A stretch of 64,000 nucleotides of DNA, from positions 124,001 through 188,000 of the forward strand of contig NZ_CP023507.1 of the NCBI RefSeq assembly GCF_002386345.1, written 5' to 3'. This document shows, in pieces, positions 17,695-26,041 of the stretch (position 1 is the stretch's first letter; each line of letters opens with the position of its first letter). Under the pieces are notes generated by a model, which worked only from the letters and a program-made list of their open reading frames with translations, was not told the origin of the DNA and searched no databases. The translations under genes were made by a program, and so were the position numbers. The DNA is from Streptococcus oralis (GTDB lineage Bacteria; Bacillota; Bacilli; Lactobacillales; Streptococcaceae).

Positions 17695-19782
17695 ATAGAT
17701 ACCACCGAACAAAAGTCCTATAGTCTAGCAGAAATCCTAGATGGGAAGGCTAGTCCCATTCAAGCGGCTAAGGATGTCTATGATGATCGTATAAAAGCTG
17801 TTAAGGAGATGATGGCTAAAAAGGATCAGCTATCAGATGAACAAATCAAGGCCTTAGAAGGTAAGAGTGCAGAGGAAATTGTAGCTGTTCGCTATCCTGG
17901 ACAACTGCCAGACTATCAGAGACTCAAAGCCAGTCGCTACTACGAAGAAAATAAGGAAAGTCTTCAGTATGTGGATATGGCCCTCAAAGTTGTAGCCTTT
18001 TTAGGTATGGCAGGAGGAACAATCTTAGCTCCTGTGACAGGAGGGACCTCGCTAACAGTCACCTATGCTAGTATGGCCTACTTAGCGGCTGATAGTGCTT
18101 ATTCGGCCTTTAATGGCCATACGATGATTACCGGAAATCAGTTATCGACAGAGGATCGAGTATGGGCAGGTATTGATGCAGCAGTCACTCTTGTGAGTAT
18201 GGGTTCGGTAGGTTATCTGGCCAAACTAGCAAAGAGTGGAAAGAACGGCTCTACGGTATTGAAAGGTCTAGCAACGGCAGGGAAACATGCGGATGATGTA
18301 AACGATGTTTCCAAGGTGATTTACTCCTTTGCGACAAATCAAGATCCGAACGCAGCACTTCAGAATTTAGTGCTTGGCCAAGTGATGGGCATTGGGATGA
18401 AGTCGGCAGGGAATTATATTGGTAAAAAGTTTGGTGTACCAGCCGTAGATGTTCCAAGCACCAAAACATCTCATCTGGATATCCCACTTCAAGGCAAGCA
18501 AATACCCAAGCTGGATCCAGCTAATGTACGTTTGAGTAGTAGGCCAGACCTGCATTTGAAAGCCAGCCCAGCTGATGGAACCTTGGCTAAGCTGAAAACC
18601 CATCCAACAGTTAGTGCGGATTTGCCGAAGATGAAGCAAATTAGGGTTGATTATAATAATTATGTCGCTCAAAAGACGAGCGTGGGAGAAAAACCACTCT
18701 CTATGTCAGATTGGAAACTGAAAAATAACGTATCTGAACAAAATTTTGCTAACTACAGAGAGTTTTCAACTACAAAGATTGATGACTTCAAGAAAAATTT
18801 CAAAGATGTCGAGACTAGGATAACCGTTGAGACACGTAATGCAGCAGGTGAAATTCAGCGTATCCAATTAAAAGCAGTCGGTGTAGATGAAACTGGAAAA
18901 ATTCGCATTCAAGATTATACAACTGCGAAAGATGGTTTGTCCATTAAACGCCAAGATATTCTGGATAATCTATCGAAATATGGCGGTACTGTCGTAGGCG
19001 AAGGAAAAGGTCGCTTTACGGGTGGTACTAAAATTGAACCAGGAACTCGGATTGATGTGATTTCCAAACAAACAGATAGTTTTACAATTGATAAAGTATC
19101 AAGCTTTGACAAGGTGACGCAGTATACCAGTGAATTATACAAAGCTGACTTAAGTTTAGAAGAAAAGGTTCAAAAACTTCAAAAGTATTTTTCTGAGCTT
19201 GATGATAAAGTAGATATCAATGTCCCTTCTGATGTTCAATATGTTAAATCAATTGAAGATGGTTGGATTTCATATGATTGGCCAGAAAGATTAGGATTTA
19301 AAAAAGGAACTGTACGTCCTATAACGAGAACTTCTGGTTTACCAAAGCGATGGGACAGATTTGGGCATATGGGAGGAGGTAACTTCTCGGATATTCCTAG
19401 CGAAGGGCCATATACGTACAGTCAACGTTCAATTCCATATGTTGAAAATCTTAAAGCTTACCATAACGGTGAATTTAAAACCGATAGTTATTTTGACAAA
19501 ATTGATGCTATCAGTGAAGGTGATATCAAGACTTTTAATAGGATTTTGAGAGAAGAAGGAATTGAAGGTGTATCACAGAAAGATTTTGCAGGTTATTCTG
19601 CTGATTATAGAACTTATTTAGAAAAGACTTCAAATGAGTTAAATATGTCGTACGAAGACATTAAATATGGAGTTCATGGGAAAGCAGCAGAATGGGGAGA
19701 TATGTCAGGTGGTGCTGAACAGATTGTAACACCTTTTAGGGGGGATGTAATGTTAGATTTAGGGATGATGGAGGAATTTTGA
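17695..19782 (+). pseudogene. Toxin module B: N-terminally truncated, TNT-like NADase tip
   Basis: Homology to toxin A begins abruptly at its residue 145 (IDTTEQKS) and the frame stays open to 19782. Upstream in frame there is a stop and no start codon, so the export region is missing. The first ATG (17809) has its Shine-Dalgarno-like AAGGAG too close. After the pre-toxin region comes an intermediate domain (ITVETR...GKIRIQDYT...GEGKGRFTGG). The tip resembles the tuberculosis necrotizing toxin family (DUF4237, NAD+ glycohydrolase): GTVRPITRTSG, WDRFG, QRSIPY and, near the end, GGAEQIV, whose Gln would match the catalytic Gln of TNT. The coding is undamaged, so it looks like a stored toxin end, not a decayed gene. 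Confidence 0.7.
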
Positions 19783-20357
19783 TGACAAAACAGGAATTAT
19801 TAGACTTTTTAAAATTTAATAATAACAAACTTAGATATTATACTGTGTACTTAAATAAAAAAGTTTTAAAGCAGTTTGCAATAGGGTATTATCAGGATTT
19901 AAGTGCAAATAGATTTATAGTGTATGAGGTGACTGAACGTCAACAGTTATATGAAAAAGCTAGTTTTGAAAGAGAAAAGGATGCTATTGAAGAATTATAT
20001 GAGATTGTAAAGTTTAGATGTAGAATTAAAAGTATCCCTATTCAGTTAGATGTTTCAGAAATTGATGCAATCGGAACGAGTGATACAGACTTGGAACTTT
20101 TATTAATAGATGGCAATCTTTGGCTTCCAGATACCGAAGAAGAGCATCTCTTGAAACTTCAAGAAAAACTCAATAACTATATCTACTTCCTCGAAAGCAA
20201 GCAGTATGTGGCACGATATGGCGATAGTTTTGACAAAAAAGTCATCCATATTACCTTCCAATATTCTCCATCTGATAATGGATTGGCCTTTCTTGCGGCG
20301 GTTCAGAAAGTGTTACAACCCACAGATATGAGTTTGAAGGTAGAATTACCGGAGTAA
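19782..20357 (+). CDS. Putative immunity protein for toxin B, DUF6572 tail
   Basis: A 191-residue protein starting MTKQELLDFLKFNNNK. The ATG at 19782 shares its A with the toxin TGA stop and has GGAGG about 7 bp upstream; a TTG one codon earlier is less likely. The N-terminal ~85 residues include IGYYQDLSANRFIVYEVTER, a pattern I associate loosely with Imm59-type immunity proteins. The rest is the DUF6572 tail shared with 16774 and 22314. It should neutralise the TNT-like tip of module B. Confidence 0.7.
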   Translation: MTKQELLDFLKFNNNKLRYYTVYLNKKVLKQFAIGYYQDLSANRFIVYEVTERQQLYEKASFEREKDAIEELYEIVKFRCRIKSIPIQLDVSEIDAIGTSDTDLELLLIDGNLWLPDTEEEHLLKLQEKLNNYIYFLESKQYVARYGDSFDKKVIHITFQYSPSDNGLAFLAAVQKVLQPTDMSLKVELPE

Positions 20358-20360
20358 TAA

Positions 20361-20384
20361 AGAGAGCGGAAACGCTCTCTTTTT
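20361..20384 (+). terminator. Conserved cassette-end terminator, copy 2
   Basis: AGAGAGCG, loop GAAA, CGCTCTCT and a T-run, 3 bp after the immunity stop. The 8-bp stem is perfect. Confidence 0.8.
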
Positions 20385-20385
20385 G

Positions 20386-20394
20386 TGGTATAAT
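20386..20394 (+). promoter_or_regulatory. Conserved extended -10 at cassette joint, copy 2
   Basis: TGGTATAAT directly after the terminator T-run and 7 bp before homology to the pre-toxin region resumes (20401). Same layout as copies 1 and 3. Confidence 0.55.
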
Positions 20395-20400
20395 TGGAAT

Positions 20401-22305
20401 ATAGACACCACCGGACAGAAGTCCTATAATCTAGTAGAAATCCTAGATGGCAAGGCAAGTCCCATTCAAGCGGCTAAGGATGTCTATGATGATCGTATAA
20501 AGGCTGTCAAGGAGATGATGGCTAAAAAGGATCAGTTATCCGATGAACAAATCAAGGCCTTAGAAGGTAAGAGTGCAGAGGAAATCGTAGCTGTTCGCTA
20601 TCCTGGACAACTACCAGATTATCAACGACTCAAAGCCAGTCGCTACTACGAAGAGAATAAGGAAAGTCTCCAGTATGTGGATATGGCCCTCAAAGTTGTA
20701 GCCTTTTTAGGTATGGCAGGAGGAACAATCTTAGCTCCTGTGACAGGAGGAACCTCGCTAACAGTCAGCTATGCTAGTATGGCCTACTTAGCGGCTGATA
20801 GTGCTTATTCGGCCTTTAATGGTCATACGATGATTACCGGAAATCAGTTATCGACAGAGGATCGAGTATGGGCAGGTATTGATGCGGCAGTCACTCTTGT
20901 GAGTATGGGTTCGGTAGGTTATCTGGCCAAACTAGCTAAGAGTGGAAAGAATGGCTCTACGGTATTGAAAGGGCTAGCAACGGCAGGGAAACATGCGGAT
21001 GATGCAAACGATGTTTCCAAGGTAGTCTACTCCTTTGCGACAGATCAAGATCCGAACGCAGCGCTTCAGAATTTGGTGCTTGGTCAAGTGATGGGCCTTG
21101 GAATGAAGTCGGCAGGGAATTATATTGGTAAAAAATTTGGAGCACCGGCCGTAGATGTGCCAGGCGTTAAAGCATCACATCTGGATATCCCACTTCAAGG
21201 CAAGCAAATACCCAAGCTGGATCCAGCTAATGTACGTTTGAGTAGTAGGCCAGACCTGCATCTAAAAGCCAGCCCAGCTGATATGAGTCTTGCCAAGCTG
21301 AAAACCCATCCAACAGTCAGCGTGGATGGGCCGAAGATGAAGCAAATTAGGGCTGATTATAATAATTATGTCGCTCAAAAGACAAGCTTGGGAGAACAAC
21401 CGCTCTCTATGTCAGATTGGAAGCTAAAGGTTAATAACCTGAAGCAGAATCAAACTGCAGGTAAAGAGTTTAAGGTAGCTCAAACTGAAAACTTTAAACA
21501 GATTGCTAGCCATGTTGAGAATCGAATTACAATAGCAACTATTATTGACGGGCAGATAAAAAAGGTACAAGTCGACGCCATTGGTTTTGATAGTAATGGT
21601 AAGATTCGTATTCAAGACTATACTGCATCTAGCAATATTTCTTCCAAACGCCAAGCGATCCTCGATAATATCGAAAGAAATGGCGGAGTCATTGTTGGTA
21701 AGGGGAAAGGCAAATTTGTTGGCGGTGTAGAAATTCCGAAGGGAACTAGGATTGATGTAATCAATAGTAGCAATCAAAAAATTGAAAACTTTAAGATGGA
21801 GCTGGAAAAACTAAAGCGGCCAGATATATCTAGAAAAATCATTGACGGTTTGATTAGTACAGAAAACGGTGAACGTTTAGATCCTTCCAGATATATTTCA
21901 CACCAAGAGATAGAGACACATCTAAATATGTTTAAGGATGGAGTTGTGAAGGTTATCAGTAAAGAAGGATATAATAAATCTGTGATGAAATTTGGTGGGA
22001 ATATTGGACCAGAAAAGGGACATTATGTAATGCCAAAATTTATATATGATAAAGCTGTATTGGCATCAGATGGGAATCCGAGAGTATTAGAGGAACTATT
22101 GGGCTTTGATAGAGGGTATTTAGGTGATTCACCTCTTACTATTAATGTTAAAAATCCTAAAAATTTACGTATGCCGTCAGGCAATGAACCAGGTGCTTGG
22201 CAAGGCCTTTGGGAACTAGGAGGTTTTACAAAGGGCGGTATACCAGAGGCAGTTGTAGATCAATTTAAACCAGGTGATTATACAATAGGAAAGGTATTTG
22301 AATAG
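20401..22305 (+). pseudogene. Toxin module C: N-terminally truncated, unidentified tip
   Basis: Homology to toxin A starts at the same residue as in module B (IDTTGQKS, residue 145). A TTG at 20383 would keep the frame but overlaps the -10 element, so it cannot be the start of a transcript made there. The module has the pre-toxin region, the same intermediate domain as B (DNGKIRIQDYTA-like, VGKGKGKFVGG) and a tip that starts near base 21790. The tip includes KFGGNIGPEKGHYVMP, LEELLGFDRGYLGD and MPSGNEPGAWQG. I believe this tip recurs in other bacterial polymorphic toxins, but I cannot name its activity. The frame is intact throughout. Confidence 0.7.
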
Positions 22306-22313
22306 GTGTTTGT

Positions 22314-23186
22314 ATGGCAATAGAAATTCAGCAATACAAAAATTGTACGATATTAAAAGACAATAATGATTATCAGATCCTTTGGAGTAGAGGGAAAGAA
22401 GTGCTTAACTATCCCATTAGCCAAGAATTAGCAGAACGTGTTTCAAAATCAGAACAAGATTCTTTAGAAGTAATGTTTTATTGTGAACACCATCGTTGGC
22501 CAAAGGCAGATGAGTTAAATGATTATAATCATTCAGATACGATTGTACATAAAGGCGATGGATTTGTTGTATATGAGACAAATGGTTATTACGAAATTGG
22601 CTTCTTTAAAGAAATTGGAGGAGCCATGGGTCCAGAAGTTTGCTATCCTATCAATAAGGAACTGATGGATAAAGCATTTGAATCTTCTAGGGGAGCATAT
22701 GAAGTCATGATTTATGCTGAAACAGGGCGCTGGCCCTTAAGTAAGCAAGATGATATTGATAGAAACTACATACGTAATCATCCTGAAACTATGCTATCAA
22801 ATATAGAAGATCAACGTGAGTTGTTTGATGTTGAAGAGTTTAAAGCTCTTGTAAAAAAAGCCATCTCTTCAGAACTCAAGCCAACTGAACTTGATGCTAT
22901 TGGTACAGTTGATAATCATTTAGAGGTTCTTCTGGTGGATTCAGTCGGCTGGCAGGAAGAGATAGAAACAGTTCATCTTGAAATTCTGCAGGAAAAAATT
23001 AACAATTATATCTACTTCCTCGAAAGCAAGCAGTATGTGGAGAGATATGGCGATAACTTTGACAAAAAAGTCATCCATATCACATTCCAGTATTCTCCAT
23101 CTGATAATGGGCTAGCCTTTCTGGCTGCTGTTCAGAAGGTATTGCAACCGACGGATATGAGCTTGAAGGTAGAATTACCAGAGTGA
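22314..23186 (+). CDS. Putative immunity protein for toxin C, duplicated head and DUF6572 tail
   Basis: A 290-residue protein 8 bp after toxin C. The head contains two copies of one unit: the first ends YCEHHRWPKADE (about residue 64), the second YAETGRWPLSKQD (about 144). Each has a preceding YPI-(S/N)-xEL helix. The last ~100 residues are the DUF6572 tail. Two tandem units could cover two faces of one toxin or widen specificity. The ribosome binding site is weak (AGGTG). Confidence 0.7.
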   Translation: MAIEIQQYKNCTILKDNNDYQILWSRGKEVLNYPISQELAERVSKSEQDSLEVMFYCEHHRWPKADELNDYNHSDTIVHKGDGFVVYETNGYYEIGFFKEIGGAMGPEVCYPINKELMDKAFESSRGAYEVMIYAETGRWPLSKQDDIDRNYIRNHPETMLSNIEDQRELFDVEEFKALVKKAISSELKPTELDAIGTVDNHLEVLLVDSVGWQEEIETVHLEILQEKINNYIYFLESKQYVERYGDNFDKKVIHITFQYSPSDNGLAFLAAVQKVLQPTDMSLKVELPE

Positions 23187-23189
23187 TAA

Positions 23190-23214
23190 AGAGAGCGAAT
23201 GACGCTCTCTTTTT
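23190..23214 (+). terminator. Conserved cassette-end terminator, copy 3
   Basis: AGAGAGCG, loop AATGA, CGCTCTCT and a T-run, 3 bp after the immunity stop. Confidence 0.8.
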
Positions 23215-23215
23215 G

Positions 23216-23224
23216 TGGTATAAT
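23216..23224 (+). promoter_or_regulatory. Conserved extended -10 at cassette joint, copy 3 (upstream of toxin D)
   Basis: TGGTATAAT after the terminator, 80 bp before the toxin D start codon. Here the downstream gene is full length, so this copy could drive an active toxin gene. Confidence 0.6.
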
Positions 23225-23239
23225 GTAATAAAGTAGTTT

Positions 23240-23307
23240 CCAAAGGCTCCGTTGAACAAATCATGAAAAACCGTCAAGCAGATGCAAAAGAAAGTGGGGA
23301 CCAATGA
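23240..23307 (+). pseudogene. Remnant 3' end of the toxin-partner gene (copy of 12649-13083)
   Basis: From CCAAAGGCTC to TGA this stretch matches the last ~70 bp of the gene at 12649-13083 with only a few changes (for example GCC to GAC before the last Gln codon). Nothing upstream of it matches. It marks the left edge of the duplication that created toxin D and supplies that gene's ribosome-binding region. Confidence 0.8.
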
Positions 23308-25229
23308 CGAAGTATTATAGTAATAAACCCGACTTTCCCGGTGATCCAGCCTATCCTCTGATTTCGTCCAGTAGTTATTTCAAGTCAATGAGTGATATCA
23401 TGGATGATATCGAAGCGGCGGGTAAGGTTGTAACAGACGAGGGAGTTGAAGATCTCTATGTTCAAAATGGGGAAGCTTCATTAGGGACGACAAAGGATAG
23501 TACAACATTTGACAAATCTCTGAATCGGATATTCAAGATGGTCTCGAAGACGAAGAAGATTCATTCAGACATCATGCAGAATATAGATAGCAAGTTCACC
23601 AAGGGGATGGATGCGGCCTTCGTGACATTAAATGATGTTAATGGAGCCAATAAACCCTATAAGAGCAAGTATACGAAACAAACAGTGCCAAAGAAAGTCT
23701 TAGCCGGATATAAGGCTGACGGTACTTCTGTCTATATTGACACCACCGAACAGAAGTCCTATACTCTGTCAGAAATCCTAGATGGCAAGGCAAGTCCCAT
23801 TCAAGCCGCCAAGGATGTCTATGATGATCGTATAAAAGCTGTTAAGGAGATGATGGCTAAAAAGGATCAGCTATCAGATGAACAAATCAAGGCCTTAGAA
23901 GGTAAGAGTGCAGAGGAAATCGTAGCTGTTCGCTATCCTGGACAACTACCAGACTATCAGAGACTCAAAGCCAGTCGCTACTACGAAGAAAATAAGGAAA
24001 GTCTTCAGTATGTGGATATGGCCCTCAAAGTTGTCGCCTTTTTAGGTATGGCAGGAGGAGCAATCTTAGCACCCGCGACAGGAGGGACATCGCTAACAGT
24101 CAGCTATGCTAGTATGGCCTACTTAGCAGCTGATAGTGCTTATTCGGCCTTTAATGGTCATACGATGATTACCGGAAATCAGTTATCGACAGAGGATCGA
24201 GTATGGGCAGGTATTGATGCGGCAGTCACTCTTGTGAGTATGGGTTCGGCAGGTTATCTGGCCAAACTAGCTAAGAGTGGCAAGAACGGTTCTACGTTAT
24301 TGAAAGGGCTAGCAACAGCAGGGAAACATGCGGATGATGTAAACGATGTTTCTAAGGTAATCTACTCCTTTGCGACAGATCAAGATCCGAACGCAGCGCT
24401 TCAGAATTTGGTGCTGGGTCAAGTGATGGGCCTTGGGATGAACTCGGCAGGGAATTATATTGGTAAAAAATTTGGAACACCAGCCGTAGATCTACCAGGC
24501 GCTAAAGCATCTCATCTGGATGTCTCACTTCAAGGCAAGCAAATACCCAAGCTGGACCCAGCTAATGTACGTTTGAGTAGTAGGCCAGATCTGCATCTGA
24601 AAGCCAGCCCAGCTGATACGACACTGGCTAAGCTGAAAACCCATCCAACAGTTAGTGCGGATGTGCCAAAGATCAAGCAAGTATCAGGCGACAGCGCAAC
24701 TAAGGCTATTGGCGGAGTCAAGCCAGGTGATGTGGACGTACCGAAGGTGAAGGGAACAGCAAATCCATCACCAAGTCAATCAACAACATCTCCAATAAAA
24801 AATATGCCACTGGAAGAGTATGAAATGTATCGGACGAAGAGTGTAATCAACCCTGACTCGGATACAATGACATTAGGTAAATATGAGCCTACAATTAGAC
24901 CTGACGGGACTCAAGATTGGAGTACACCTGGTCCAAATTCATACATCAGCAAGGCTGGAGATACCACTTACTTTAGCTTAGGAGATGATTGGGATAAATT
25001 GACGAAAGCCTATAACTTAGACAGCCGAGGAAAACAAATGTTTGAAGCATTTAATAAGCCAGCATTGGATGATGCGGTTGCGCAAGGCAAGACCATTCGA
25101 TTTTCTCATAATCCTAAGTTAGAAGAATATAAAAAATCTGCCTTACGGTGGGAATGGGATTATTTGCAAGAACAACATGGATATAAGGGATTAAAACCCA
25201 AAGGGGGATACTGGTATGGAATTAAATAA
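23304..25229 (+). CDS. Polymorphic toxin D, full length, unidentified tip
   Basis: A 641-residue protein. Residues 1-495 are almost identical to toxin A at the DNA level, except for a diverged patch at about residues 62-88 (TTFDKSLNRIFKMVSKT instead of AIFDKSMKRIYSMLTSA). Identity stops just after SQSTT, where a ~145-residue tip begins (SPIKNMPLEEYEMY). The tip holds TTYFSLGDDWDKL and IRFSHNP and ends in an aromatic stretch, GYKGLKPKGGYWYGIK. I do not know its activity. The start overlaps the remnant partner gene (ATGA) and two immunity-like genes follow. With its N-terminus complete, it should be exportable. Confidence 0.8.
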   Translation: MTKYYSNKPDFPGDPAYPLISSSSYFKSMSDIMDDIEAAGKVVTDEGVEDLYVQNGEASLGTTKDSTTFDKSLNRIFKMVSKTKKIHSDIMQNIDSKFTKGMDAAFVTLNDVNGANKPYKSKYTKQTVPKKVLAGYKADGTSVYIDTTEQKSYTLSEILDGKASPIQAAKDVYDDRIKAVKEMMAKKDQLSDEQIKALEGKSAEEIVAVRYPGQLPDYQRLKASRYYEENKESLQYVDMALKVVAFLGMAGGAILAPATGGTSLTVSYASMAYLAADSAYSAFNGHTMITGNQLSTEDRVWAGIDAAVTLVSMGSAGYLAKLAKSGKNGSTLLKGLATAGKHADDVNDVSKVIYSFATDQDPNAALQNLVLGQVMGLGMNSAGNYIGKKFGTPAVDLPGAKASHLDVSLQGKQIPKLDPANVRLSSRPDLHLKASPADTTLAKLKTHPTVSADVPKIKQVSGDSATKAIGGVKPGDVDVPKVKGTANPSPSQSTTSPIKNMPLEEYEMYRTKSVINPDSDTMTLGKYEPTIRPDGTQDWSTPGPNSYISKAGDTTYFSLGDDWDKLTKAYNLDSRGKQMFEAFNKPALDDAVAQGKTIRFSHNPKLEEYKKSALRWEWDYLQEQHGYKGLKPKGGYWYGIK

Positions 25230-25566
25230 TATGGATATTTTATCAGATGAATTTTTTGATATAGTTAAAAGAGTATTTAAAGATAAGATTAATGATATAG
25301 TGTTTGATGATATAGTTGATGAACCCAATCGTCATACATTTAAACTGGATTTTCTCATCTATAACTTTGCAGGGGTAAGATTTATATACGAAAACGATTT
25401 ATTTGAAATTCACCTACTTCTTAATCTTAACAAAGAAAAAGTGATTTCTAAGCCCAATAGCCATTACAGCGAAATAAGTGACTGGGACAGCTACCTAAAA
25501 GAAATCATATTAGAAATCGAGTCCTATATCCCAGAGAAATATTTAAAAGCCAAGGGTTGGCGATGA
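25216..25566 (+). CDS. Putative immunity protein D1
   Basis: A 116-residue acidic protein whose ATG lies 14 bp inside the toxin D gene, with GGGGG about 9 bp upstream. It shares a layout with the next protein: DD(I)VDEPNRHTFKLDF near the middle, W-DSYLKEI, and a C-terminal ...YLKAKGWR. The overlap with the toxin and the paralogous pair favour immunity function. Confidence 0.7.
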   Translation: MELNNMDILSDEFFDIVKRVFKDKINDIVFDDIVDEPNRHTFKLDFLIYNFAGVRFIYENDLFEIHLLLNLNKEKVISKPNSHYSEISDWDSYLKEIILEIESYIPEKYLKAKGWR

Positions 25567-25586
25567 AAGAATCCGGAGGTGTTAAT

Positions 25587-25934
25587 ATGGTGAAAAGTAT
25601 GCAAGAGCTAGCGACAGAAGTGAGCGAACGTATTCAAAGAGCGTTTGGAGATAGAGCTTCAGACATGACCATTTACGATGTGGTAGATGTACCCAATCAT
25701 CACATGTTTAGTATTAAATTTAAAGCCTACGATTATTATGAAGCTCATTTTGGCTATGAATTAAGTTTTACAGATTTTTATATAGTGATTAGTAAAGGGA
25801 TTGGAATCTCACTCCCTAAAGAAAAATATGATTTTGGAAGTATAACAAATTGGGACACATACTTAAAAGAAATCATGGCCGAGATTGAATTACGCATTCC
25901 CGATGAGTTCTTAAAAGCTAAGGGTTGGTTATAA
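25587..25934 (+). CDS. Putative immunity protein D2, paralogue of D1
   Basis: A 115-residue protein starting MVKSMQELATEV, with GGAGGT 6 bp before the ATG. It is clearly related to D1 (VVDVPNHHMFSIKF, NWDTYLKEI, ending FLKAKGWL). Tandem diverged immunity copies often protect against variants of the same toxin. It is followed by a strong terminator. Confidence 0.7.
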   Translation: MVKSMQELATEVSERIQRAFGDRASDMTIYDVVDVPNHHMFSIKFKAYDYYEAHFGYELSFTDFYIVISKGIGISLPKEKYDFGSITNWDTYLKEIMAEIELRIPDEFLKAKGWL

Positions 25935-26003
25935 AACCTGTTTAAACTATGACTTTACAAAGAAATAAGTATTTTCTTTTATGATAGAATAAATGAAGCA
26001 AGA

Positions 26004-26033
26004 GTTTACCAATGTTTTATTGGTAAACTTTTA
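26004..26033 (+). terminator. Terminator closing the toxin D unit
   Basis: GTTTACCAAT, loop GTTTT, ATTGGTAAAC and TTTTA: a perfect 10-bp stem. Truncated module E begins 9 bp later, so it has no obvious promoter of its own. Confidence 0.85.
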
Positions 26034-26041
26034 CTGTACAA

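Noticed and set aside
20383..20400. TTG start that would give toxin module C a short new N-terminus
   Set aside because: It overlaps the -10 element and has no ribosome binding site, so the open frame upstream of 20401 is accidental.
17653..23240. Cassette-joint repeats as an insertion sequence or integron attachment site
   Set aside because: There is no transposase or integrase, and the conserved hairpin has the normal form of an intrinsic terminator with loop and T-run.
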